Shown here: piece by piece, positions 1 through 10,920 of the stretch | How positions within the stretch are numbered: position 1 is the stretch's first letter | Layout: every line of letters begins with the position of its first letter | Source of the DNA: Chimonanthus salicifolius | Taxonomy: Eukaryota > Streptophyta > Magnoliopsida > Laurales > Calycanthaceae | Direction of reading: 5' to 3' | DNA length: 64,000 nucleotides | Assembly (NCBI GenBank): GCA_013350335.1 | Contig: CM023533.1 | Coordinates: 28,564,869 to 28,628,868, forward strand | Notes under the pieces: model-generated | Database searches by the model: none | Told to the model about the DNA's origin: nothing | Seen by the model: the letters and a program-made list of their open reading frames with translations, nothing else | Program-made: the position numbers and the translations under genes

Positions 1-901
1 TATCAAGTCATGCTGAAATTATTGTCATTGGGTACTGCCTTCTTAGACATACTAAATAACTGGGTTTCAGATAGTGAGGAGTGTTTGGTAGGTTATCCGC
101 TGCGTGGTTTGTCTTCGATCAAAACGCGACGGACATAGGAACTTTTGTAGCTTTTGGTTTCTACATCTTGTCATATCTGTTCACTATGCTAAGTATCTCT
201 GTGCCAACTTCATAGAACAAAGTGTGGGGTTTTCTTTATGATGCAATCATTTCTCTTGAACAGCAATGTGAAGTATGGAGTTGCATGTTGGCTGTGTAAT
301 TGTATTTGATCCAGATCTTCTGTTACAAAAGTTTCTTGATAACAGATATTCTTGTTTTGTTGATTTTTTCTTTTTCTTTTTAAATAAAATAATTCATCAA
401 TTTTTTGAAATGTATTTATCTCTTGAAATTTTAATTTATTTTGTGAGATTACTAGATATTTTTTATTTGAGTTCTATTTGACTGGAAACCCACATTTTAG
501 GGCATGGTAATCACACAGATTTTTGTTTGAGGGAGATGCTATATGTACATGAAATTGTACCACTTTTATACCCTGCCTCTTGTATGGTCAGTCAGAACTG
601 ATTGGCATTTAAGAGCTGGAAAAGATATCCAAAAAAGGAGTTTCCTACAAAAGTACAATTGTAGGGTATCTTTAGCATTTTCCTTTGTTTTATTAATTTC
701 TTTCTATAAATTTCCAATTCTCTATTTTGGGATAAATATGGTTTTATATGTTTCATTTATTTGGTATTTTCATTGCCTCTCTCTCTTTCTCTCATCCTGG
801 CTTTATGCTGACTTCCGAATACATATTTCTTGGGTTAAAATCATGATTTGCAACTTTGGCTTTATTTTATTTTATTTTTACTGCTTGATACTTCCGTTTT
901 C

Positions 902-938
902 TTTCTGCCCTGAATGTGTTGCTGGAACTTTTTCTAGT
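902..938 (+). repeat. 37-bp direct repeat, copy 1
   Basis: These 37 bases, starting TTTCTGCCCTG and ending TTTTTCTAGT, recur exactly at 1860-1896. The second copy ends at the 5' side of the SINE-like insert, whereas this copy is followed by unrelated sequence. Confidence 0.85.
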
Positions 939-1859
939 TGATATCTTGTTGCAACAAGTGCTTTACATTTTCTGTATTGCTCCAGCTGGTCAATTATACT
1001 CTCTTAGAAAATAAGTCTATTTGTCAAAAATTGTTTGAAGGGTTTGCTTTTGTCATAACGTCCCAGTGCTGGAGGTTATGTTAGGGTGTTACAAGATGAA
1101 TTCCTTTGTTTGGTAGACTTCAGAAACCAAAAGATGCGACATATTCATTTAGAATGTAGAGTTTCTTTCGTCAACATTGAAAACTTTGGATGAGTGGACA
1201 AGTAGAGATATATTTTTTAATCTAGCAATCTGGTGATGGTTTTGGGATTTTTGGGAGATTCTACCTGCTTGGGATTTTGAACCAGAAGCCAGAGTCCATC
1301 AAGAATTAGTAACTGATTTCGCACAGATGGATTTTGGGTCTGGTTTTTTGGATGGGGCACTGCATTCTTAGTTCTTGGGAACTAAGTTGAATTCATTGTG
1401 GGTTTATTTTGAAATGATCTCAACAGCGTAGGCATGTATGTAAAGTAGATATGGTATCTCTCAGTAATGCCATTTTATGAAGCATTTGGTTTCATGATCT
1501 GATTAGAAAACTGCTCTGGGTTAATGAGAAGGTGCATTTGTGGTGGGGGATGGGGAGGGGTTGGCGCACTGTTAATAGAAAATGGAGCATGATGAGCTGG
1601 TTTTTTAATGGATGTCTAGTAAGAAATTTAAGTGCTAAGTTGCTCATGAAGAATCTGTTATTTGGATGATATAAGATCGGATCGATAATGTCTCTGTTCC
1701 AATCCCCATCACCATTTGGATGCATTCTCAGACTGAATCAGCCTATTATTGATTATTGAACAGGATATATTTTTTGATTAAAGGGAAGATAAATTTTATT
1801 TTAAATGGTTTGCTGTGTCAAAGGTCACAGATTATTTTCTTTCTTGACAAGAAGATGAT

Positions 1860-1896
1860 TTTCTGCCCTGAATGTGTTGCTGGAACTTTTTCTAGT
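1860..1896 (+). repeat. 37-bp direct repeat, copy 2, abutting a SINE
   Basis: This is an exact copy of 902-938, 958 bp downstream. It runs straight into the tRNA-like head of the SINE-like insert. An imperfect 12-bp pair (AAGATGATTTTC at 1852, AAGATAATTTTC at 2062) flanks this repeat plus the SINE, so the 37 bp may have been carried in with the element. Confidence 0.85.
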
Positions 1897-2063
1897 ACCC
1901 ACATGTGTGTAGGTCAGCTGGTTACCTCCCACCTCAGGAAACTGGAGGTCACGGGTTCGAGCCCCCATGGCCTAACTTTGGTGTGCCTTAGGGGTAGGGG
2001 TCCACCCGTGAGGGTTTTACGCTGGGTCTCCCGCGGTTTCTCACATGTAAATTAAAAAAAAAA
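1897..2063 (+). mobile_element. tRNA-derived SINE-like element
   Basis: The insert begins with a degenerate pol III A box (TAGGTCAGCTGGTTACC) followed about 30 bp later by a good B box (GGGTTCGAGCCCC). A G-rich body follows, and the element ends in a run of ten A. Box order, spacing, length near 165 bp and the A-tail fit a tRNA-related SINE. It does not fold as a tRNA and lacks an acceptor-stem partner. Confidence 0.7.
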
Positions 2064-2579
2064 GATAATTTTCATTTTGAAAGGTTTCTTTTGTATCAAA
2101 GATTGCAGATTGATTAGTTCTTTGGAAGTGTGTTGCGTAATCCATTTTGGGTTGCTTTGCTGCTTGCATGCAAGTATTTAGGTTCTGGGTATGACTTTAA
2201 ATAGGTGAAAATTGACTTGTTCCATAGTGGGCTAATGACATTAAAACCATTTCTACATATATTGGATGAAGATTTTCCCATGACAGAAGGCTCCTAATTC
2301 GCATAAAGCAGCTCCCATGACATATTGTGATGTGTTTGGAAGAGAAGTGAGGAGACTTCTCTTGGATTCTCATGTTTGGCTTTCTTTTTTAAAGAAAAAG
2401 TGGGCCCCGCGAGTGATGCCATTTTGTTACAATCGATTATGCTTCTAGTTTTTATTTTTTAGAGCTTATTAGATATTTAACCGATAAGATTGAAAATACA
2501 TTTAAAACATGAAAAATGGATCAAATTTATCTGAAAAATTAAATCTTTACCACTTGGTCAAACAACACTGGTGATCTTT

Positions 2580-2790
2580 TAACTGCAAGGGGTTGGCCTT
2601 GAGACACAAGACTTTAAGGTTGAGGTCTTGAGTTCAATCCTTAATTACTCTAATGAAGGGCTATTCTCTACGGGATACGTACAAACTAAGGTCTTACCAT
2701 TTGAACTCGAAATGTGTGTTGGGAGGCGTGTACATGTTCTGAAGGAGCAGTCAAGCAAGACACCTGGACACAATCTTTGGTCATAAAAGA
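2580..2790 (+). mobile_element. Degenerate tRNA-related SINE
   Basis: The sequence GGGGTTGGCCTTGAGACACAA is followed by a B-box-like TTGAGTTCAATCC. The same arrangement (GGGGTTGG, then GAGTTCAATYC about 50 bp later) recurs at 29374 on this strand, with minus-strand relatives at 29815 and 48420. The ends are not clear and no tail or target duplication is visible. Confidence 0.45.
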
Positions 2791-5166
2791 TCACTAGTGA
2801 TTCTTTTTTTTTTTTTTTGTTAAGATATTTGGTATTTTGATCACTAAAATTAAGTGGTTAAGATTTGATTTTCAAATAAAATTGTCTAAATACTGTTCAA
2901 ATAAATTATTAACATGAATAAAAAAATTAATAAAAAGGTTCTAATAGGTAATTTTGTATCTTTACTAAATTCTCTACTTAAAATATTCAAATCAGCTATC
3001 TTCAAGAGAATTTCAAAAGATCTCCGGTTCTCTTCTGATTTCTAGTTCCCTCTTCTAAAGCCGAGACCCTATCAATCATATCTTCCCTCTCGTTTGCGCA
3101 GATTTTAAAGTATGTGGAGAATACTAAATTACGTTTTCTTGTCCATTCTCAAGGCAGCCTAATTGTGTTTATGCATATGTTGCACCATCACTTGTATGCA
3201 CTGATTGCAGTTCCTCTTTCTTATCAACCTAAGGTTTCCGGCAAGTCGGCATTACTGAAAAATGAAATAATGAGCCGACATTGGGTATCATCAATGGTAA
3301 ATGTTATCTCTAGTTTATTTTTGGATTAATGTGTGGAAAATTCAGATACAGTCCTACCATTTGCATTCAGATATCTGCTCTCTCCGTTAGTAGTGGGTAG
3401 TAAGGATTGAAATCTCAGCAAGAGTAAAAAATGAAAATAATGCCCTATTTTAACAAAAGCACTTTAATCGATTCCCTAATCAAATCATAAACATCAAATG
3501 TTGTGTTGGTGTCGATTTCAATACCATGGAAACTATACACTAGATGTAATTCTACGTTGATATATTCATAAAGCAAAGAACTGATCTGATCTTTTGGGGA
3601 CAACCGTTGCTTAAAATTTATGATCACTCCAAATATTTGTGGCAAATCAGTGGTGTCCCACTAACAATCTATCAGTGCATATGGTTTTACATTTTGCAAA
3701 ACTAGGAGTATTTGGCGTTCAATTATAAAATAAAATGAATTATTATTTAGTGTGAGATAAATATAAAGTAATTCAAAGTTGATTCTACATTTATATAAAA
3801 ATAAAAGGATACTGAGCTTTAACTAAATAAGAGGAGAGAATGACAATATTTTATAATAAGTGAAGTGATTGGTAAACCAACATTTTACCTTTGTTGCACC
3901 AACATTTTGTCTAAACTTTCTTTAATCTCTTTTCTTTCCTCATTTTCTATTTTTTGGGTAAAATGGACATTTCACATGAAAATGTTGGTGCACCAATTAC
4001 TTTCCTTACAACAAAGGAGTATGAAAAAAATAAAATCCACTTTCATATCAGTCGTGCCCTTTTTACCAAAATATAAGACCCACAAAGAGGTGCGAAATCT
4101 ATCTCTAGGGGTTTCTAAAACCTGAATTTCTTTCACATTTTCATAAGAAATCCAATTATTCACTCTCCTATTTTCAAAGAAAGCGCTTTCCAAAATGTGT
4201 CCTCTAAATCACAAAAACGGGATCTCCATCAAAAGAAAAGGAACCCATGTGATTAGTACAAAATAACTTATATGGACTAAATTTCAGTTCAAAACTCAAA
4301 ATGAATGTGATTATATTAAAAGTCATTGAACAACCCATAAATGAAATAAATTTCAACTCAAATTTTAAAAATAAAATTATTTGATTTTACTAATCAAAAT
4401 TACTAAATATTTAAAGAAGAAAATAAAGATGTCTATTGATTTTGACTATTAAGATTTTATGACTTCACTTTGAATTTTAAATTAAAATGCAGTATCTAAC
4501 CAATTGAATTTTCATTACTCAAAAAAAGGTACCACTTGTGCGAGACTATTCAGGCTAAAAAATTAGCTTCTAAGTCCAACCCATCCGACTATTACGAATG
4601 TTCAAGCCCATTCCTTAGTGCAAGCTTGGGCCAGGTTTAGGTCCATGAATACGCCTAGCAACGTGATAAGAGTCCAATGACCCTATAAAATCAACAAATA
4701 ATTGTTAATTTGCAAATCTAAAATAAATTAGCCTTATTAGATATGTATAGTCATTTGAATTAAATTAAATAAATAGACAACAGAATTAAAACTCTATGAA
4801 TTCATTTCATTTGCTTAAATCTAATGACTACAGATGTATAAAGGAGACTTGTGGACTCAAAATTCCAGAGTTTTTTTGTTATATCAAGAGCCAGAGGGCA
4901 CCTAAATCAGTACCCACTAATTATTTTTCTAGATTGATGAAGCTAAACATTATACGTTCCTAAAAGCTATGCACAACCCAACAAAAGAATACAGTATCAA
5001 GCAAATCTGATCTAGATTCAGGAGAGTTGCTGAGCTTTTCTATGAAAATAGAAGTCTGATATGTGGATGTCCATATATCACAAAAATAAACCGGGTTCAC
5101 AAGCAAACCACAAACAATAGCAAAACCTAGCAATGTTTGCATGGTCAAATTGGAAGCAGCTGTTTC

Positions 5167-8100
5167 TTAGATGTTAGGAATGGACTTTGCGCGAATGTAC
5201 TGTTTGAGAATGGCTTTCTCTTCATCGATACGCTTCTTTTCTGCAGGATTTGCAGGTTTCAGCTTCCTCTTCTCTTCCAACAGCCACTTAAAAAGTTGGC
5301 GCTGCTCATCCTCAGGGATGGGTGGACGCACCTTTACGGGAGGAGGAACGGGTGCTGGTTTCTCAGGAACTACAGCAGTTGAACTTGCTGCTGTAGGAAT
5401 CTCTTCTGGAACATCACCATCTTCTGTGCCTTCTTTTTTAGTATTTGTCCTGAGAAACAGGTAAGCTGCAATATGACTGTCAGTACATTAAAAAAATTCT
5501 TGGTATCTGCATTAAGATCCGAAACTGTTAAAATGCTATTGTCAAACTTATCTGCAACAAAATCAGGAAGTGTTCTGATCTTCAGGCCTCACCGATTTGC
5601 AATTAGGAAATATGGCCAGAAAAAGGTCAGCCTTATATTCAAGGTTCAGAATTTAAAATTTAAAAGGTCGTCCTGGAAATATCCCAGATAAGAAAAGGTG
5701 ATGCCTTTCATTCTCGTATTAGTTTGAGCATGGGTAACCTTAATGTGCTGAGTCATAAACTTAGTGAACTTTGTATAATGAAATATTATAATTTACAAAG
5801 AAAATGCAGAACATACACAATCAGCTAGTGTTCTGATCTCCAGGGCTCACCATTTAGATGGGGTATTGGTGGCTAATGAACTTATCCACATGAGAAGAAA
5901 AGATAGGAAACGCAGCTTACTCTTCAAGAAGACATGGAAAAGGCATACGATTTTGTGGATTGGGCTTCGTTGAATTCTTGTTCGACAGCAAGTGGAAAAT
6001 GTGGATGAAAGCTTAGGTAAAAAATACCTCTTATGCAATCCTAGTGAACATTTCTTCAATTGATCCCATAGTAGTTGAGAGAGGACTTCAGCAAGGCAAT
6101 CCTTTATCACCCTTTATCTTCACTCTTGTTGGAGAATGAATAGGTTGGTAGAAGAGGCCAAGGAGTTCGGCATAATCAGAGGCTTTAAGGTAATGGAGGA
6201 AGGTCTTGCCTCAATTCGCTAACGATACCTTGTTCTTCTGCGAAACATCCAGAGAGAAAGTAAAGGGATATAAAGCCGTATGAGATGCTTTGAATTAGTA
6301 TCGGGCCTTAGAATTAACCTAGAAAAAAGTATGATGATAAGAGTGGAGCTGGATTAGGTTACATTAAATAACTTAGCAGAACAGGTAAGTTGTGGAGTTG
6401 GGGGACTTCCTTTTAAATACCTAGGGTTGCCTATAGGAGGAAATGCCATATCAAAAAGGTTTTGGGCACTGGTGATGGAAAGGGTACAAAGGAAGACTAG
6501 AAGGATGGGACAAACATACCTGTATTTAGGAGGTTGTCTTACATTAATTAAATCAATATTAAACGACCTCCCATCTTTGAGATGCCCAAAGGAATTGTGA
6601 ATAGACTGGTACAACTTTTTAGAAATTTCTTATGGGGGAAAAGGAGGAAAGAGAAGAATCACCAGGTTAGATGGTCCGAGGTTACTAAACCCAAAGGAGG
6701 AGGATTGGGATAAGGAACCATTCTCTGTTATGCAAATGGAGTTGGAGGTTAGAGAGAGAATTGAATGCTTTGTGGAGAAAGATTTTATTAGCTAGGTATG
6801 GGGCGAAGAACGAAAACAAATGGAATTTATCAGTGGAAGTGGAAAGAAAGGGATCACAAGTCTAGAAGGCGTCATGGAGGATAGGTTTGAGGAGCAGTAA
6901 GGTAGGTGGTCATTTTAGAGGAAAACTACGAATTTTAATTGGACAAGGAGATAGGACTTTCTTCTGGAGTGACATATGGATAGGAGACAGACCTTAACAG
7001 GAAATTTATCCAAGACTTTTTCGGACAGCTAAGAACGTGTAGGCAAGGGTAATGGACTGCTTTAAGTTCAGAGGGTGGTTACCTATATGGTAAATAGAAT
7101 TTAGACGGGAAGTTAGAGCCTTTGAGTAGGAGAACTTATTGGAACTTAAGGGAGTGCTAGGAGTCGTACCTATTTTCCAGAGTATGGTAGAAACTAATCT
7201 GGACAGGTGACCCTTTGGGCTTCTATTCAGTTAGGAGCATGGTGGATTTGGCTCAAAAAGAACCCATTAATAGGATTTGTCCGAGCCTTTCAGCATGGTT
7301 TGGAGTGGCTCCGCCTCGAGTTCAGGCTTTTACTTGGTGTGCCCTTAAAAAACGTATCTTGTTCAAAGCGAAACTCAATAGGAGAGGAATAGGTATGTCC
7401 AGTGACGACCTTTCTTGCCCTCTTTGTGGAGAGCAGGAGGAGGACGTAGATCATCTACTAGGAAGCTGTCCAATATCGAGAAATCTCTGGAATAGATTTG
7501 TTTCCTTGATGGGAATATCGTGGGTTCTTTAGAGATCCGTTTCGAGATAATGGATAGTTCGGTAATTCAAAAGTGGGTATCAAGTTAAAGTTGGCATGAG
7601 AGACTTTCCGTCAACTATCCTTTGGTCAATCTGGAAAGAAAAAAATTAGAGAATTTTTTTAGAACAAAAGCTCAGAGGAAGAGGACATATTCTAGATAGT
7701 GAAAAGGAGGTTATGCTTGGTTGGCCTCTAATTTGGTATTTAAAAGTACTAGGTTAATGGACTTCTACACTTCCTGGGATGGGAGTTTGTCAGGTTCTCA
7801 TAGGAAAAAAACTAAAGTCGATGTCTAGTCTCCCCGGAATAGTGGAATGTTCAAGTTCAATGTAGACGGGGCTTCACGGGGTAAACCTGCACTAGCAGGA
7901 ATAGGTGGGGTTTTGAGAGACTCGAGTAGATCCTCATTGTTAGTTTTCTCTGAGCCTATAGGGGTGAAAGTTCCAATGAAGTGGAGTTGTTAGCTAGTAG
8001 GAGAGCCCTAATTCTGTAGTCGGAATGCGATCACGGTCAGTTAAGGATTGAAGGAGATTCAACGAATGCAACCAAGTGGGCAAGGAAATCAAAACGACGT

Positions 8101-10920
8101 CATTGGAAACTTGTAACAGTAGCTAAGGAAATTAGTGCTTTGTGTCTTGGGAGAGAAGTTTCTTAGTTTCTTTCTCTCTTGTTAAAAGATTGGCAAATGG
8201 AGTCGCCAACTTTCTAGCAAAATGAGGAACAAACATACTGGATGGTGAGGCTTTTTTTTTTGGGATCTAAGGATTTAGTGGTTCTTTGTCTTTCGTTTGT
8301 TTAAATATATTGTTCTTTGGTTTCTTCTTTCTTGTATATTGTTCATGTATTTGTCAGGGGTTCAATCCTTGTAGACCCTATTGTACATTTTCTCTCATAC
8401 AATTCTCATTTGATGTTGTTCAATATAAAGGGTAAGAACACAGAGCATCAACAACACTCTAAAAAATGGCCCAATAAAAGTAAATAATAGTACAAAATAT
8501 GACTGGGTCATGCTTGACATGCAAACAGAATTAGAGATTTTTAAAATGTAAAGTTCTGGAAGCAATTGATGCCATTCCACACTTAAACATGTCCATTGAC
8601 ATTCCTCCGGTAAGATTACAAACCATTATGGCTGGATTTGAATAAGAATGGGTTGCAGGACTCGGTAAAGTTTTGGCTAATTGACCACCTGAGAAGAATA
8701 TAATGTATGATTTTAATGCCTTCTATCTTTGTTCCATGTATGATGTTAATGCCTTCTATCTCTGTGCGTTCTTTGACTGCAACACTATGGACGTTGTGCT
8801 GATTCTGTTTCTTCTTATGATTTGTATTCCTTTTTGTCCATCAACAAAATCTGTTATGAAAAGGAGCTCTTGGATCTGATTTCATCATTTATACCTGATT
8901 CTGAGGTGTTGAAGAATATGGTGCTCTTTTGGTTCTTTTACTGCAGTGCTATGGATGTCCAATGCTGTTTCTGTTTCTTCATGTGATTTCTATTCCTTTT
9001 TCTCCATCATAAAAAACCTGTTATCTTCTCCAAGAGAGATTGTCTAAAATGCCACATGTTCTTCTAAACATCTGATCCCTCTTACTTAGTGGAGCTGAAT
9101 ATGTGGCACACTTGTTTATCAATAGCCAGTTTGCAAGAGGTAAGAAGATTTTAATGCTCTGATCTTCAGGCTGATGCTCAGTGAGCGGTTCTCTGCATTT
9201 GGTTCCAAGAAATGCAAATCCCTATGGCATCTATTGCTGCCAACCATCATTTGGACCATTTAGGGGGAAAGGGAGAATCACAAATGTTGCAACACGTCAC
9301 ATTTGTAATCTCCCAGGACAGAAAAGCAAAACATATGGCATCTCTTGAAGAATTGTTTCAAGGGAGTGCTTTTCAGAATTGAGTAGGTCTTGGACGGAGT
9401 GTACTCAGTTGCCTACTTGGGTTGGGATGGTCAGCTGATCATTTTGGTTTATTTCTGGATGCCTTCTTTTTGAAAAGGTATTTCTAGGTGCCTTTTTCCG
9501 GGATGCTAGTTCAGTATTTATGGTCTTTTCACCGAATGTACTCTATTAGTCCCAGTAAAAAAGCAGTAGCCATACCAAGAAATAGAAAAGGCAACAGCAA
9601 TGCTGAGACAAATTGGAATAAACCGCAAATACATAAATAAGAATAGTGTTGTACTGTTGTACTCTACCCATCTATACAATGTAACATGTAAACCATATTG
9701 CACTCAAATGGGCTTCCATTAAACAATTTTGCATCTCATTCAAAATTGAAGTTAAGGTGGAAAAGTAGTATCCTGCAAAAAGTGGTTCGGGCTTTCTAAG
9801 CTATACCCAAGTACACATTGGATTTACTTGCAATTAAGATACATGCCACCTACACAAAGTGATTACAGTCAAAACAATCTCTCTCATTGATACCCAAATA
9901 ACCAAGAAATGAATTCACCACTAATGAGAACAAAATTAATTCATAAAAAGAAAAACATAAATTCAGTTCAATACAACACTTTCATATTATAGAAAGAAAC
10001 ATTAAGACAAAGATTTAAGGCCCATTTTCCACTTCTGGAGTTTCTGAATGGATCAATACAAAACTACCCAAAGGGGAAAGAAAGTATGACATTCAATTCA
10101 AGACAATAATTTCACATAGTCGAACTGATATCAAGGCAAATATTCAATATCCATTTTCAATTTTGCATTTTAATGAATAGTTCAATGCAAATTAGCTCAT
10201 AGAATAGTATAAATTCCACTTCAATACAGCAGCTTCAAACAGTTAAAAGCAATATCAAGGTAAACGTTGACAACCCATTTCCATTTTTTTGAAATTTCTG
10301 ATTAATCAGTAATGATTAATACAACATAGCTCAACATAGAGTATAAGTTTCAGTTCAACACAACAATTTCACACGTGTAGCAACATCGAGGCAAAAATTC
10401 AAATCTACACAATCAAGAAGCGAAGAAACGATCTCAAAAAAATGAACTGACCTCCGACGGCAAGATTAACGGTCAGGAGAAGCGGCCACACGAACTTGTA
10501 GCGGCGAGCGAAGGACTCTTTGGGAGGAGTTGGAGGACCCCCGGAAGGAGGAGGAGGAGGAGGAGGAGATAGAGATGGATTGGTCGAAGGAGACGAGTAG
10601 TCCTTTCCCTTGGGCTTAAGCTGTCCTGAAAACAGTTATCAATGGATTATTGAAGGCCATTTCTTGAAGGCCATGTTTGGACGCATGGAAGTGAAAGTAC
10701 TTTCCCGGAGAATAATCAAATTTAACCTAAAAAATAAAAAACGAAAATGGATTATTTAGAGGTAAAAAAAATGGTTATACTCTCCTTTCTGATCCAAGCA
10801 GAACCCCTTTTTCCTTTATTATTTCTGGGCTTTGGGAGTATTGAAAGAAGAGATTTAGAGGGGAGAAAACGAAAAACCTCTCTTGGGCTTGTTGACATAT
10901 AGCTTAGGACCGTCGCTCAT
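5167..10920 (-). CDS. Small proline-rich single-pass membrane protein, plant-specific, function unknown (171 aa; 3 exons)
   Basis: The coding exons on the minus strand are 10920-10878, 10625-10452 and 5465-5167, with GT-AG junctions in phase 1 each time (the third acceptor is TTGCAG). The product is 171 residues and starts MSDGPKLYVNKPKRGQ. It has a run of seven prolines at about 35-41, a basic stretch (ARRYKF), one hydrophobic segment at about 59-77 (WPLLLTVNLAVGAYLFL), a Pro/Glu-rich linker, and a charged C-terminal helix ending in RAKSIPNI. I recognise the layout as a conserved uncharacterised plant protein but know no function. An organelle or endomembrane anchor is plausible, not shown. 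Intron 1 is 252 bp. Intron 2 is 4986 bp and carries a LINE in the opposite orientation. Two G-boxes sit 160-190 bp upstream of the ATG. Confidence 0.85.
5847..8400 (+). mobile_element. Truncated L1-like LINE (RT, zinc-binding and RNase H domains), decayed
   Basis: The translation is broken by many stops but keeps the order of a plant L1-type ORF2. RT fragments come first (VANELIHMRRK near 5870, YLGLPIGG near 6420), then an RT-associated zinc-binding region with CPLCGEQEEDVDHLLGSCP at about 7410-7470, then an RNase H domain (FNVDGASRGKPALAGIGGVL near 7855). The endonuclease and first part of the RT are missing, as expected for 5' truncation. The 3' limit is vague because no clear A-tail survives. 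It lies in intron 2 of the 5167-10920 gene, opposite in sense. The family also occurs at 39.8, 43.3 and 53.5-56.0 kb. Confidence 0.85.
8770..9020 (+). repeat. Diverged direct duplication in intron 2
   Basis: A stretch of about 80 bp containing CTATGGACGT, CTGTTTCTTCTTATGATTT and TATTCCTTTTTGTCCATCA is repeated about 170 bp later with mismatches (CTATGGATGT, CTGTTTCTTCATGTGATTT, TATTCCTTTTTCTCCATCA). It is non-coding intron sequence. Confidence 0.6.

Larger units (their letters stand above)
1..4950. other. Intergenic AT-rich DNA without a recognisable gene
   Basis: I see no exon series or conserved protein here. The open frames at 275-481, 543-941, 3114-3329 and 3865-4193 are short and low in complexity. 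The stretch holds a SINE-like insert near 1.9 kb, another near 2.6 kb, a 37-bp exact duplication, and a short foldback near 3.88-4.02 kb. About 4930-5166 is probably the 3' UTR of the minus-strand gene that ends at 5167. The first few hundred bases could be a 3' UTR of a gene outside the window, but nothing proves it. Confidence 0.5.

Noticed and set aside
1905..1980. Possible tRNA gene, because of good A- and B-box-like words.
   Set aside because: The acceptor and anticodon stems do not pair, and a body with an A-tail follows. It is better explained as a SINE.
3865..4193. Frames on both strands near 4 kb.
   Set aside because: They are short, A/T-biased and partly in a small foldback (CACCAACATTTT / AAAATGTTGGTG). 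No family is recognised.
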